Assembly (NCBI GenBank): GCA_003562075.1
Contig: PWWP01000101.1
Coordinates: 1-33,119, forward strand
Length of the DNA: 33,119 nt
Source of the DNA: Gemmatimonadota bacterium
Lineage (GTDB): Bacteria > Gemmatimonadota > Gemmatimonadetes > Longimicrobiales > Gaopeijiaceae
Direction of reading: 5' to 3'
How positions within the stretch are numbered: position 1 is the first letter of the stretch; each line of letters starts with the position of its first letter. The position numbers were made by a program, and so were the translations under genes. This document shows positions 6,121 through 16,735 of the stretch, piece after piece. The notes beneath the pieces are model-generated. The model saw only the letters and a list, made by a program, of their open reading frames with translations, was not told the DNA's origin and did not search any database.

Positions 6121-8243
6121 CCCCGGGAGGTGTCGGGATCCGGCTCACCCCGGGACCGCCGAGCCGTGGTTCCCGGAAGAGAGGCCCGCTCCTCGTCCCG
6201 GTCATCGGAAGTTTCCTCGCGATCCACCGGTATCGTTGACTCCCCCTCCTGGGACGGCCTCGTCGGATCGTCCTCCATATCGCCGGTGCCTGGGCCCTCT
6301 TCCTGCTCTGCCTCGGGCTTCGCTCCAGGGTAGGCGCTCCTGCCGTCTTGCGCCGAGTCCATCTCCAGGGGTGGGAGGGGTTCATCCCGATCCAGGAGAG
6401 CAATGTCATCCCGGTCCAAGGTTTCCCGCTCCAGGAGCGCCTGGGCAATCCGTTCCAGGAGATCCTCCTCGCGCTCGAGCACCTCCCGGGCCTGCTCATG
6501 GGCTTCGTCCAGGATCCGCTTGACCTCCTGGTCCACCAGTTGAGCCGTGTGCTCGGAGATGTCCCGCTTCTGTGTCATCTCTCGACCCAGGAAGACCTGT
6601 TGATCCGAATCTCCGATGGCCATGAGGCCCACGGCGTCAGACATCCCGAACCGGGTCACCATCCGCCGGGCCATCTGGGTGGCCCGTTCGATGTCGTTCC
6701 CGGCCCCGGTCGTCACCTTCTCCGGACCGAAGACCATCTCTTCGGCTACCCGGCCACCGTAGAGCATGCAGAGCTGGCCCTCCAACCAATCCTTTGTATA
6801 GGAGTGGCGGTCCTCCTCCGGGAGGGAGGCAGTGATCCCCAGGGCCCGGCCCCGGGGAACGATGGTCACCTTGTGGATGGGATCCAGCCCGGGCACCCGG
6901 AGTCCGATGACGGCGTGTCCTGCCTCATGGTAGGCCGTGAGCTTCCGCTCGTTCTCTGTAAGGACCATGCTGCGGCGCTCCGTCCCCAGCATGATTTTGT
7001 CCTTGGCCTGCTCGAAGTCCTCCATGTTCACGTCCTCGCCATCGCGGCGAGCGGCCAGGAGGGCGGCCTCGTTGCAGATGTTCGCCAGGTCTGCACCAGA
7101 CAATCCAGGGGTGCCCTTGGCGATGACCTTCAGATCAACGTCCCCTGCCAGGGGAAGCTTTCGGGCATGGACCTGCAGGATCATCTCCCGACCCTGCACA
7201 TCGGGTGAATCCACAACCACCTGCCGGTCGAATCGGCCCGGCCGGAGGAGAGCCGGATCCAATACGTCCACTCGGTTGGTGGCGGCCAGGAGGATGACAC
7301 CCTCGTTGGCCTCGAAGCCGTCCATCTCCACCAGTAGCTGGTTCAGGGTCTGCTCCCGCTCATCGTGGCCGCCCCCCAACCCGGCGCCCCTGTGGCGCCC
7401 CACAGCGTCGATCTCGTCGATGAAGATGATGCAGGGGGCATGGGTCTTTCCCTGTTCGAACAGATCCCGAACCCGGGATGCGCCCACTCCGACGAACATC
7501 TCCACGAAGTCTGATCCGGACATCTGGAAGAAGGGCCGCCCCGCCTCCCCTGCAACCGCCTTCGCCAACAGGGTCTTCCCCGTTCCCGGCGGCCCCACCA
7601 GGAGTACGCCCTTGGGGAGCCGACCACCCAGGCGTCCAAACTTCTGGGGGTCCTTCAGGAACTCGATGATCTCCTCCAACTCGTGCTTGGCCTCATCGGC
7701 CCCGGCCACATCGTCGAAGGTGACCTTGGGGGTATCCGGCGAGATGAGCTTGGCCTTGGATCGACCAAACTGGAATGCCTTGTTCCCCCCGCCCTGCATG
7801 GTCCGGATGATCCAGAACCAGAAGAGGATCAGGATGATCCAGGGAAGGGCGGTGATCAGGAAGGTCCACCAGGGAGTCTGCTCCGGCTCCCCGGTCAGAA
7901 CCACGCCCCCCTCCTCCAACTCCTCGATGAGGGAGTCGCTGATGGGTCCCAGGAGGTGGGTTTCGAACTGGGAGTATTCCTGACCTTCCCGCTCCACGGG
8001 TCGCCGGAACTCCCCCTTCATGGTGACCCCCTCCACCACCTTCACCGAATGGATGTTGTCTTCTGCCAACTCGGTGCGGAAGTCGGAGTAGGAGAACTCG
8101 TATCGCGGGTCCTCCTCAGCTCGGAGGAAGTTGAAGAGGAGTAGGGGGACCAGCACCAGTAGCATCCAGAAGGATGCGGCCCGGGAAAGTCGGGACCATC
8201 CGGGAGTGCCGGATCCCCGACGCTGCGGCTCACGATCGGACAT
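6117..8243 (-). CDS. ftsH: ATP-dependent zinc metalloprotease FtsH
   Basis: A 708-residue membrane-anchored AAA+ protease that degrades membrane and short-lived cytosolic proteins as a hexamer. It has two transmembrane helices (about 24-40 and 127-147) flanking a periplasmic domain. The AAA module carries Walker A GPPGTGKT (217-224), Walker B IIFIDE (272-277), and the second region of homology with RPGRFDR (334-340). The M41 zinc site is HEAGH (439-443). After the protease core lies an acidic, serine/proline-rich tail of about 90 residues that is probably disordered and longer than in Escherichia coli FtsH. The neighbourhood tilS-hpt-ftsH-folP is a widely conserved order. The start ATG at 8243 lies 81 bases after the hpt stop, and the gene overlaps folP by ATGA. 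Confidence 0.97.
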   Translation of the reverse strand: MSDREPQRRGSGTPGWSRLSRAASFWMLLVLVPLLLFNFLRAEEDPRYEFSYSDFRTELAEDNIHSVKVVEGVTMKGEFRRPVEREGQEYSQFETHLLGPISDSLIEELEEGGVVLTGEPEQTPWWTFLITALPWIILILFWFWIIRTMQGGGNKAFQFGRSKAKLISPDTPKVTFDDVAGADEAKHELEEIIEFLKDPQKFGRLGGRLPKGVLLVGPPGTGKTLLAKAVAGEAGRPFFQMSGSDFVEMFVGVGASRVRDLFEQGKTHAPCIIFIDEIDAVGRHRGAGLGGGHDEREQTLNQLLVEMDGFEANEGVILLAATNRVDVLDPALLRPGRFDRQVVVDSPDVQGREMILQVHARKLPLAGDVDLKVIAKGTPGLSGADLANICNEAALLAARRDGEDVNMEDFEQAKDKIMLGTERRSMVLTENERKLTAYHEAGHAVIGLRVPGLDPIHKVTIVPRGRALGITASLPEEDRHSYTKDWLEGQLCMLYGGRVAEEMVFGPEKVTTGAGNDIERATQMARRMVTRFGMSDAVGLMAIGDSDQQVFLGREMTQKRDISEHTAQLVDQEVKRILDEAHEQAREVLEREEDLLERIAQALLERETLDRDDIALLDRDEPLPPLEMDSAQDGRSAYPGAKPEAEQEEGPGTGDMEDDPTRPSQEGESTIPVDREETSDDRDEERASLPGTTARRSRGEPDPDTSRG

Positions 8244-8271
8244 CAGATGAAACTCGGTTCTTGAGGGCCGG

Positions 8272-8305
8272 GGCCCTGACGGTCTTGTGATGCCCGTCCA
8301 GGGCC
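8272..8305. other. Imperfect hairpin between hpt and ftsH
   Basis: The arms are GGCCCTG plus ACGG and CCGT plus CAGGGCC, with one bulged base and an 11-base loop. No T-run follows on the minus strand, so it is a poor intrinsic terminator. It sits in the 5' untranslated region of ftsH if that gene is transcribed with hpt. It could attenuate, stabilise or mark a processing site. Its role is unknown. Confidence 0.35.
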
Positions 8306-8324
8306 GGTCTCGAAGGCTTGCGTG

Positions 8325-8882
8325 TCAGAGACTCGCGATGAAGGGAAGGTGGCGGAATTCCTCTGCGTGATCCAATCCATACCCCACAAGGAAGTCGCTG
8401 GGTGCATCGAAGCCCACCCATCGAACCTCCGCCCCTCCTGGGTTCAGTCGCTTGTGGAGGAGTGTGCACACCTGGAGGCTAGCCGGGTTCCGGGCCTCTA
8501 TCAGGGCCAGCACTCGTTCCAATGTCGTGCCACTCTCCACGATATCTTCTACCAGGAGGACGTGGCGACCCTCCATGGGAGCGGCGGGATCGTACCGCAG
8601 CTTCACCTCTCCCGACGAGACCGTTCCCGCTCCGTAGCTGGACGCCACCAGAAAGTCCACCTGCAGGGGAAGCCGGATGGCTCGCACCAGATCGGCCAGG
8701 AATATAAAGGAGCCTTTCAGGAGACCCAACACCAGGAGGGAACCGGCATCGGCGTAGTGGACCGAGATGTCCCGCCCCATGGCCTCCACACGACCGGCGA
8801 TCTCATCCGGGGAATAGATCATCTGGGCGGACGAAGGAGCCCCAGCCCGTCGAGCTACTTCCGAGGGTGGTTCACGTTTCAT
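8325..8882 (-). CDS. hpt: Hypoxanthine phosphoribosyltransferase
   Basis: A 185-residue purine salvage enzyme that joins PRPP to hypoxanthine or guanine, giving IMP or GMP. The PRPP-binding loop is clear: HVLLVEDIVESGTT (about 107-120). Upstream are the family elements VLGLLKGSFIFLADLVRAI (51-69) and VDFLVASSYG (75-84). Downstream are the base-contacting WVGFDAPSDFLVGYGLDHAEEFRHLP segment near the C-terminus. The start ATG at 8882 overlaps the tilS stop as ATGA; a second ATG 20 codons in is possible, because the family core begins near there. With the punA-like gene at the low end it suggests active purine salvage. tilS, hpt and ftsH are commonly adjacent in bacteria. Confidence 0.95.
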   Translation of the reverse strand: MKREPPSEVARRAGAPSSAQMIYSPDEIAGRVEAMGRDISVHYADAGSLLVLGLLKGSFIFLADLVRAIRLPLQVDFLVASSYGAGTVSSGEVKLRYDPAAPMEGRHVLLVEDIVESGTTLERVLALIEARNPASLQVCTLLHKRLNPGGAEVRWVGFDAPSDFLVGYGLDHAEEFRHLPFIASL

Positions 8883-10363
8883 TCGGTCTCCTGGCTCACG
8901 GCGAGGATCAGGACCTCCTGAATGCCAGCTTCGTCCTCGCCCGCCGGCACCGCCTGGGCTACGCCTGGAACCCAGATCACCCTTCCCGCCCCATCAGCCA
9001 GAACCGGAAGTTGGCGACGGACCGGAGAAGGCACGCGCAACTCGCCGAAGAGCTTCTTCAGCTTCTTGGTGCCGCCGGCGGTCCGCATCCGATCTCCGGC
9101 CTCCCACCGGCGAAGTGTCAGAGGAAGCCGGAGTCCGCTGACGAAAAACCGGGCGACCCATGAGGCCCGAGACTCTCGTGGAGCATCCTCCAGACCCGCC
9201 ACTCTCCACTCGACCCGGAACCGTCGCCCCCCCAGCCAGGCCCCTCCCTTCCCCGCCGCGGTCATGGACGGAAGGACGAAGGGAGAATCCGGATCGGGAT
9301 TGGTACGGGCAGCCGGAGGACCGATCCGCAGTCCTGCAGGCCCCAGCCGTCCTCCGGTCTCGTCCCCGGGACCAGGGTCACCCGGGAAATCCAGGTGGAG
9401 CCGGTCCAGGTGTCGGGCGAGGCGAACCCCTCCGGGGAGGTGGATGCCCGTGCCACTGGCGCCGGTTCTGATAAACTCCAGGGTACTGGCGGTTCCTGAT
9501 TCGCCAGGCACCTGACCTCCCTTCCGCAGGAGACTCCGCAGTAGTTCGGCCTGCACTGGGTCGGGATGGGCCAGGAAGGATGCCCGCCGGAGGATCCACC
9601 GGGGACCATCCCTGGCCTCCACCACGTCGTCCAGGAGGGGCACCAGGAGGTGATCCAGGGCATCTGACGCTCTCCGGGCATTTCGCCCCAACCGACTCAG
9701 GGCGGTCCGGGCTCCGGGGTGGACCTCCTCCATGGCAGGGAGGAGTTGATGTCGGATCCGGTTCCGGGCCGGGCCTGTCTGCAGATTCGTGGGATCCAAT
9801 CGAGCCCCGATCCCCTGCGCCCGGGCATAGGCCACCAACGTCTCCGGCTCCTCGTGGAGAAGGGGGCGGAGAACTCCCGGATCCCTCCATCGAGGCATCC
9901 CGGCCAGCCCACGCACTCCGGTCCCCCGAAGGGCCCGGAAGAGGATGGTCTCCACCTGGTCCCGGGCATGATGGGCAGTCAGAAGAAGGCCCCCGCCCTC
10001 CTCCCGAACCCGATGTAAAAAGCGGTACCGGAGGGTTCGGGCCGCCCCTTCGTCTTCAGGCGGTCGACGGGCCCTGCTCATCCGTAGAGGAAGCTCCCAG
10101 GCTCCGGCCAGCCCACGCACCCAGTCCAGGTCCCCGTGGCTCCCATCCCGCATCCGGTGGTCGAAGTGGGCCACCACCAGCCGCAGATCCAGAGTAGCCA
10201 GGGGGAAGCGAAGCAGGTGGAGGAGGACGGTGGAGTCCAGGCCTCCGGACACCGCCACCACAACCCGCCCTCCCGGTCGGGTCCAACCCTCCCTTTGCCA
10301 GAGGGCTTCCAGTCGCCTGGGAAGGGTGGCGGCCAGGGAGGTGGGTTCCCGCTCCCGGCTCAT
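8879..10363 (-). CDS. tilS: tRNA(Ile)-lysidine synthase TilS
   Basis: Uses ATP and lysine to convert C34 of tRNA-Ile2(CAU) to lysidine, so that it reads AUA codons. The N-terminal PP-loop ATPase motif is VAVSGGLDS (about 36-44), followed by HFDHRMRDGS, LRYRFLHRV and LLTAHHARDQVETILFRALRGTG. A middle domain and a C-terminal RNA-contacting domain (LPLTLRRWEAGDRMRTAGG, then KKLKKLFGELRVPSPVRR) complete a normal-length protein of 494 residues. The frame is open 32 codons further upstream, but ATG at 10363 overlaps the preceding gene's stop as ATGA and gives a sensible N-terminus, so I use it. The window's own CAU tRNA (13170-13243) looks like elongator Met, not the TilS substrate. Confidence 0.95.
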   Translation of the reverse strand: MSREREPTSLAATLPRRLEALWQREGWTRPGGRVVVAVSGGLDSTVLLHLLRFPLATLDLRLVVAHFDHRMRDGSHGDLDWVRGLAGAWELPLRMSRARRPPEDEGAARTLRYRFLHRVREEGGGLLLTAHHARDQVETILFRALRGTGVRGLAGMPRWRDPGVLRPLLHEEPETLVAYARAQGIGARLDPTNLQTGPARNRIRHQLLPAMEEVHPGARTALSRLGRNARRASDALDHLLVPLLDDVVEARDGPRWILRRASFLAHPDPVQAELLRSLLRKGGQVPGESGTASTLEFIRTGASGTGIHLPGGVRLARHLDRLHLDFPGDPGPGDETGGRLGPAGLRIGPPAARTNPDPDSPFVLPSMTAAGKGGAWLGGRRFRVEWRVAGLEDAPRESRASWVARFFVSGLRLPLTLRRWEAGDRMRTAGGTKKLKKLFGELRVPSPVRRQLPVLADGAGRVIWVPGVAQAVPAGEDEAGIQEVLILAVSQETE

Positions 10364-11184
10364 TGGGGGAGACCGGGGGGGAGCGGTCGCCCTGCCCGTT
10401 GGTGGAGAACCTGGGCCAGGAGATCCAGCCTGTCGGTCTGGATCCCGTCCACGCCCCACTCCAGGAGACGTTCCATGGTCTCCACATCATTGATTGTCCA
10501 GACGTGGACCGGAAGGTTCCGTCGATGGGCCTCCTGGATGAGGCGGGGGGTGGTGACCTGTCGTCCCTCCCAGCGGTACGGAATCTGGAGCGCGTCGGTT
10601 CGGGGGGTGTAGGGCCCTCCTCCCGGAAGCCGGTGGGAAAGGTAGAAGAGGCGGACCTGCCGTCGGGACGCGGAAACCGGACCGTCATAGCCCAGCCGAT
10701 CGGCCCGTCCTTCTTCCTCGGCCGAAGCCAGGAGAACCCGTTTCTGGGCTCCCCATTCCCGAATCATCCGGATCAGGAGAGGCGCAGCTTCCGGATCCTT
10801 GGCGTCCACATTCAAGCGCGTATGGGGAAAGCGCTCGAGCACCTGGCGGAAGAGAGGGATCCGGACGCCCGTTCCCCGGAAGGAGAAGCGACCCTCCAGG
10901 TCCTGGAATCGAGTTCCGGCGTCCAGTTCCTGGAGCCGGTGAAGGGGCAGCTCCCGCACGGCCCCCGTCCCATCAGTGGTCCGGTCCACCGTGTCGTCGT
11001 GGATGACGACCAGCTCCCGGTCAGAGGTGAGACGCACATCCAACTCGAGGACGTCGGCACTCCAGTGGTCCACTGCCAGAGCAAAGGCCTCCAGGGTGTT
11101 CTCCGGGGCCAAAGCCCCTCCCCCCCGATGGGCAAAGAAGAGCGGAGCACCGGCCATATAGGGGTGCCCCGGGCGAGGCCTCAT
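10360..11184 (-). CDS. Glycerophosphodiester phosphodiesterase
   Basis: A 274-residue GDPD-family TIM barrel that hydrolyses glycerophosphodiesters to glycerol-3-phosphate and an alcohol in phospholipid turnover. The catalytic and metal residues are present: AHRGGGALAPENTLEAF (His19, Arg20, Glu28), LELDVRLTSD (Glu47, Asp49) and VVIHDDTVDRTTDGTG (His62). The C-terminal half has the family's LNVDAKDP strand and the closing VHVWTINDVETMERLLEWGVDGIQTDRL. There is no signal peptide, so it is probably cytosolic. The start overlaps the upstream unknown gene's stop as ATGA; the codon 10 ATG is another candidate. The stop overlaps tilS. Confidence 0.93.
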   Translation of the reverse strand: MRPRPGHPYMAGAPLFFAHRGGGALAPENTLEAFALAVDHWSADVLELDVRLTSDRELVVIHDDTVDRTTDGTGAVRELPLHRLQELDAGTRFQDLEGRFSFRGTGVRIPLFRQVLERFPHTRLNVDAKDPEAAPLLIRMIREWGAQKRVLLASAEEEGRADRLGYDGPVSASRRQVRLFYLSHRLPGGGPYTPRTDALQIPYRWEGRQVTTPRLIQEAHRRNLPVHVWTINDVETMERLLEWGVDGIQTDRLDLLAQVLHQRAGRPLPPGLPQ

Positions 11185-11702
11185 GACCCGAGTCCGCCCC
11201 CCTCCCCGTCCCTGCCAGGACCCTCAGGACCCACATCTTCCGGAGAGATCCCGTGATAGATGAGAAGAACCTGATCCAGGAGTTCGGATGTCATGCGGAG
11301 ATCCCGGGTTCCGTCGTCGCCATTGTCCTCCAACTCCAGTATCCTTTGAGCCAGGAAGCGGAGGAAGTCGTTCACGACCTGGGGGCGCGGAGCAGGCCCT
11401 ACCGGTGAATCAGCCGGTACCTCGGTGAGGAGGAGTCCGCGGACGAAGGCAACGACACCGGGAAACGTGAGCTCGATGAGCGGTCCCCCCTCCAGCTCTT
11501 CCTCTCCAGTGACATTCTCCCACTCCAGATCATTCCAGTAGAGGTCCTGGACCTCGTCCAGGAGGTAGGATCTTCGATCCTTCGTCAGGGGAGAGGCATG
11601 TGCCTGGGGAATCTGCAGGGGACGCCCTACCTCACTCTGAAGGGCCCGGCGGCGGGCTTCGAGGAGAGCGTCGGGGCTGGCGGGTTGTGCAGTTTTATCC
11701 AT
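11181..11702 (-). CDS. Conserved-looking hypothetical protein
   Basis: I do not recognise a named family. From ATG at 11702 the product is about 173 residues, acidic and predicted soluble. It has an N-terminal charged helix (SPDALLEARRRALQSEVGRP), an aromatic acidic patch (YWNDLEWENVTGEEE), a hydrophobic helix (LIELTFPGVVAFVRGLLLTEV) and a second helical part (VVNDFLRFLAQRILELED, then RMTSELLDQVLLIYHGI). The frame is open a further 61 codons, but that extension is rich in G, P and R and unlike the rest, and a putative promoter lies inside it. It begins the tightly overlapping run that continues with the phosphodiesterase and tilS. Its neighbours give no clear functional hint. The divergent HEMGH gene shares its upstream region. 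Confidence 0.75.
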   Translation of the reverse strand: MDKTAQPASPDALLEARRRALQSEVGRPLQIPQAHASPLTKDRRSYLLDEVQDLYWNDLEWENVTGEEELEGGPLIELTFPGVVAFVRGLLLTEVPADSPVGPAPRPQVVNDFLRFLAQRILELEDNGDDGTRDLRMTSELLDQVLLIYHGISPEDVGPEGPGRDGEGGGLGS

Positions 11703-11741
11703 GAACCAACAGGTGGCGATGGGAAGGGGAGTCACACGGAG

Positions 11742-11769
11742 AAGATATCCCGGCCCGGCAACGGGGCAA
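11742..11769 (-). promoter_or_regulatory. Putative promoter of the hypothetical-gdpd-tilS-hpt run
   Basis: On the minus strand TTGCCC (11769..11764) and TATCTT (11747..11742) are separated by 16 bases. Transcription starting near 11735 would leave a leader of about 30 bases before the ATG at 11702. The -35 matches four of six consensus bases and the spacer is slightly short, so this is a moderate candidate. Confidence 0.35.
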
Positions 11770-11900
11770 GCCGGACCGGGGAAAACCCGCCCCCATGACC
11801 CGCTGGGGTACCGGAGGATCGGAAGGCCCGGTAGATTGGCCTTTCTTCTGCCTCCGGTGTGATCTACCTGGAGCGACTGCCTCAAAGGCCCCGTTCCCCC

Positions 11901-13016
11901 ATGGCCGAATCCAGATCCAATTTCACCCGGCGCATCCAGGAACGGAACCGGACCCGATCCTGGCTACTCCGCCTTCCCATCCTCCTTTGGCTGGGCCTGG
12001 TGGCCAGGGACTACCTGGTGGATCCCACCGAGGGCACTCTCTGGGACGGCATCAACCTGGCCTTTCATGAGATGGGCCACGTCCTCTTCCTGGCCTTTCC
12101 CGAACTCGTCACCGTGGCCGGAGGAACCCTCCTCCAATTGGCCATTCCCATGGTGGCAGGATGGATGCTCATCCGGCAGAAGGATGACTTTGGAGGGGCT
12201 GTGGCCCTGGTCTGGTTGGGAACCAACTTCATGGGGGTGGCCCTCTATGCCGGTGACGCCAGGGCCCAGGTCATTCCTCTGGTCTCCCCCTTCCCTGGCG
12301 AGGTGACCCATGACTGGAACTTCCTTCTGAGCGAGTTGGGGCTTCTCCACCGGGACCAAGCCATTGCCGGGGTCTTCCGGGCAGCAGGTCAAGGAGCTCT
12401 CCTGAGCGGCGTCCTCCTGGGTGCCTGGATCCTCCTGGCCATGGCCACCGATCCGGTGCGTAGACGAAATCGCAGTAGGCGAGTGGCTGTGGGCTCGGAC
12501 AGTGGCTCCGGTGCTCACGGAGGAAGTGCCACCGGCTCATGGGAGACGCCGCATTCTTCCGTTGATCAGTGGGAGCAGAAGAGTGGCGCCACCCCGAGAA
12601 GCAGCAGCAATCGGAATGAGCCGAAAGTCTCGCCGAGCTCGGAGGAAACGCATCCTGGGTCCGTCGCCCGGGATGTCCTCTTCGGACCGACCTGGAAGCT
12701 GGACCGGAAACCCGACCCGGACCCCAGTGCCATGGACCATCGCTCAACGGACCCCCTGCCATCCCGTCCTCCTGACCCGGATCTGGCCATCCCCCCCCTT
12801 CCCGACGAGGTGGTGAAGCGGGCACTCGAAGGGATGGGTACGGAGTCGGTTGGCGGAACCGAGGAGCCTCGGCCACAGAAGTCCTCACAGCAAGGGGATT
12901 CGGCACGGGACGCATCCCTCCGGTACCTGGAGGAAAAAGAACGAACGGAAGGCCTGAGTCGGGCCGAAACCCGCTTCCTGAACTGGCTCCGTCGGCAGAC
13001 GGAACGGAGCCAGTAG
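11901..13016 (+). CDS. Membrane protein with HEMGH metallopeptidase-like motif and disordered tail
   Basis: The only plus-strand gene. From ATG at 11901 the product is 371 residues. The N-terminal half is a membrane domain with segments at about 21-38, 72-91, 97-117 and 165-182. The motif FHEMGHVLF (His56-Glu57-xx-His60) lies just before the second segment. ALYAGDARAQ (about 115-122) and THDWNFLLSELGLL (136-149) resemble a family of uncharacterised bacterial proteins with HExxH inside a membrane. This recalls site-2-type (M50) proteases, but the second zinc-ligand motif (LDG) is not obvious, so proteolysis is not shown. Residues 185-330 are low-complexity (S, P, D, R). The last 40 residues form a charged helix ending LSRAETRFLNWLRRQ. 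A GTG at 11859 is an alternative start. Neither start has a strong ribosome site. Confidence 0.8.
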   Translation: MAESRSNFTRRIQERNRTRSWLLRLPILLWLGLVARDYLVDPTEGTLWDGINLAFHEMGHVLFLAFPELVTVAGGTLLQLAIPMVAGWMLIRQKDDFGGAVALVWLGTNFMGVALYAGDARAQVIPLVSPFPGEVTHDWNFLLSELGLLHRDQAIAGVFRAAGQGALLSGVLLGAWILLAMATDPVRRRNRSRRVAVGSDSGSGAHGGSATGSWETPHSSVDQWEQKSGATPRSSSNRNEPKVSPSSEETHPGSVARDVLFGPTWKLDRKPDPDPSAMDHRSTDPLPSRPPDPDLAIPPLPDEVVKRALEGMGTESVGGTEEPRPQKSSQQGDSARDASLRYLEEKERTEGLSRAETRFLNWLRRQTERSQ

Positions 13017-13103
13017 CCCATGGAAGGGACGCACCACGAGGGCGATCTCCTCCCAACGGAAAGACTTGCCACGGAGCTCTCCACCCTGCCGGGCACCACA
13101 AGA

Positions 13104-13133
13104 AAACGGCCCCTCCTGGAGGAGGGGCCGTTT
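13104..13133. terminator. Bidirectional intrinsic terminator
   Basis: A perfect 13-bp stem (AAACGGCCCCTCC, loop TGGA, then the complement) has A/T ends on both sides, so a U-run follows the stem in either direction. It lies 87 bases after the stop of the plus-strand HEMGH gene and 36 bases beyond the tRNA 3' end on the minus strand. It therefore separates two converging transcription units. Confidence 0.8.
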
Positions 13134-13169
13134 CTCAAGAACCGTGTGTCCTACCAAGCTTTGTTGCAG

Positions 13170-13243
13170 TGCCGGAGGAGGGACTCGAACCCCCGACTCG
13201 CGGATTATGATTCCGCTGCTCTAACCAGCTGAGCTACTCCGGC
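13170..13243 (-). tRNA. tRNA-Met (anticodon CAU)
   Basis: A complete cloverleaf on the minus strand: acceptor stem GCCGGAG/CTCCGGC with discriminator A, D-arm with AGCTCAGCTGGTTAGAGC, anticodon stem GCGGA/TCCGC around the loop ATCATAA, and a T-arm with GGTTCGAGTCC. The anticodon is CAU. The D-arm and anticodon arm match the common bacterial elongator tRNA-Met. Initiator Met is excluded by the paired first acceptor bases, and tRNA-Ile2 is less likely because its anticodon arm differs. CCA is not encoded. It has its own promoter and a terminator. Confidence 0.95.
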
Positions 13244-13257
13244 GAACCGAGCCTCAA

Positions 13258-13286
13258 ACGGTATTTGAGCGGGGCACCCCTGTCAA
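13258..13286 (-). promoter_or_regulatory. Promoter of the tRNA-Met gene
   Basis: On the minus strand a perfect -35 TTGACA (13286..13281) and TACCGT (13263..13258) are 17 bases apart. Transcription would start near 13251, a few bases before the tRNA 5' end at 13243, which is normal for a single tRNA gene. Confidence 0.65.
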
Positions 13287-13407
13287 GATGTGGGGAGGGG
13301 GAAAGCCACCTTCCCCAGATCGGTCAGCCTGCGAGCTACGGCCGTCTGCAGATCGCCCAGTTGGATGCCACGCCCAGGCCTCCCGGGCATCTCGTGGAGC
13401 CGGCCCA

Positions 13408-13704
13408 TCAGCGAGCCCCATCCTCATCTTCTTCCTGCCCCCCTGCAAACCGATAGAGGACCTCCCCGTCCCGGATCATGCCAAACCGTTCCCGGGCAAT
13501 GGTCTCCAGGGTCTGATCGTCATACTCCAGGGAGTCGGCTCGGCCCGCAAGGGAATCGGTGATCGAATGCAGCGTCTCCAACTCCTGGGCCGCCATGACC
13601 CGCTCCCGGTTCACCTCCAGGGCGTCGGGGAAAGTATACTCGCCCCCAAAGAGGGCGTAGTAACCCGCCACCAGGAGCACGGCTGGGAGGAGGAATCGGC
13701 GCAT
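13408..13704 (-). CDS. FtsB/DivIC-like septum formation initiator
   Basis: A 98-residue bitopic membrane protein. It has a short basic N-terminus (MRR) and one membrane helix (FLLPAVLLVAGYYALFGG, about 4-21). A periplasmic coiled coil follows (about 30-75, LEVNRERVMAAQELETLHSI to LEYDDQTLETIARERFG). The motif ARERFGMIRDGEVLYRF near the C-terminus is characteristic of FtsB/DivIC, which joins FtsL and FtsQ in the divisome. Location six bases after the enolase stop is diagnostic, since eno-ftsB is a conserved pair across many bacteria. It is the last gene of the run that begins at the zinc-ribbon gene. Confidence 0.92.
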   Translation of the reverse strand: MRRFLLPAVLLVAGYYALFGGEYTFPDALEVNRERVMAAQELETLHSITDSLAGRADSLEYDDQTLETIARERFGMIRDGEVLYRFAGGQEEDEDGAR

Positions 13705-13710
13705 CGGGGA

Positions 13711-15742
<2,032 letters not shown>

Positions 15743-15746
<4 letters not shown>

Positions 15747-16735
15747 GGTCGTGCCTCCCGTTCTTCGCGAAAGTGGTCGTAGCCGCCCTGCGTCAGAGGC
15801 TGGGGGGATCCGCCTGAGGCTGGAGTCATGACCACTCCCTCCCCCTCTCCCACCCGACCCACGCAGGTGATCCCAAGATCGAAGGATCGAAGGAATTCTT
15901 CCACCCGTGCCGAATCCATGGAGCCGCGGGGGAGGGCAACCAGAAGCTCGAAATCCTCACCCCCATGGAGCGCGGACCCCAGGGAGATGGGACCATGGGC
16001 CGGAAGGGGAATGGCACCCTCGTCCAAGATCACCTGGACTCCGGAGGCAGCTGCCAGGTGTCCGGCATCACCGGCCAGTCCGTCGGAAAGATCCAGGCCG
16101 GCCGTGGCCCCGGCCTCCACCAGCCAACGGGCAGGAGCCAACCGAGGTTCGGGCCGAGCGTAGGCCTGACGGAGGGACGGGTGGGGAACCTCTCCTGACA
16201 TCCATTGGTCGACGGCGGTGGCCGCCGCTCCCAGCGTTCCGGTGACCCAGAGCTCGTCTCCAGGCGATGCGCCGGAGCGGAGGAGGGGGCGGGTAGTTCG
16301 GCCCACCGCCACGACATCGACCACGATCTCCTGGCCCGGCGCCCGGGTCAGGTCTCCTCCCAAGAGGTGTCCCCCCAGCGACTGGGTTCGGTCCCGCAGA
16401 CCGGCCAAGAAGGCTTCACCTCCGGGGATGGCGTGGGAACCTCCGGGAAGAGCGACCGAAACGAGGGTCCCCACCAACGACGCTCCCATGGCGGCCAGGT
16501 CGCTAACCGCCGCGCCCACTGCCCGGGCTGCTGCCTCCTGGGGGGAAATCCAGTCCAACCGGAAGTGGACACCCTCCAAAGCCATGTCGGTGGAAAGGAC
16601 CAGGTCAGGAGCCAGGACGGCTGCGTCGTCGCCTGGACCCACCAAGACCTCGGCGGGAAGGGGATCCGCCGCCCCCAGAACGCGCCGGATCCGATCGAAC
16701 TCTCCCCCGGGTCCCAGCCGGGGTCGATTCACCAT
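15743..16735 (-). CDS. thiL: Thiamine-monophosphate kinase
   Basis: Phosphorylates thiamine phosphate to thiamine diphosphate with ATP. From ATG at 16735 the protein is 330 residues, normal for ThiL. Motifs are the N-terminal GEFDRIRRVLG, VGPGDDAAVL (metal-binding aspartates), STDMALEGVHFRLDW and AAVSDLAAMGA. GGDLTRAP and GLDLSDGLAGDAGHLAAASGV follow, with the closing LHGGEDFELLVALP. The frame is open for 72 more codons, but that extension is the reverse of nothing conserved and runs into the nnr gene; ATG at 16735 overlaps the nnr stop by seven bases. The rest of thiamine synthesis is not in the window. Confidence 0.95.

Noticed and set aside
12271-13138. Minus-strand open frames opposite the HEMGH gene
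   Set aside because: They are rich in R, G, S and P with no motif, whereas the plus frame has membrane helices, HEMGH and a sensible C-terminus. A terminator follows the plus frame.
13170-13243. The CAU tRNA as tRNA-Ile2, the TilS substrate
   Set aside because: The D-arm and anticodon arm match the common bacterial elongator tRNA-Met. TilS recognition elements cannot be proven by eye, so a small doubt remains.
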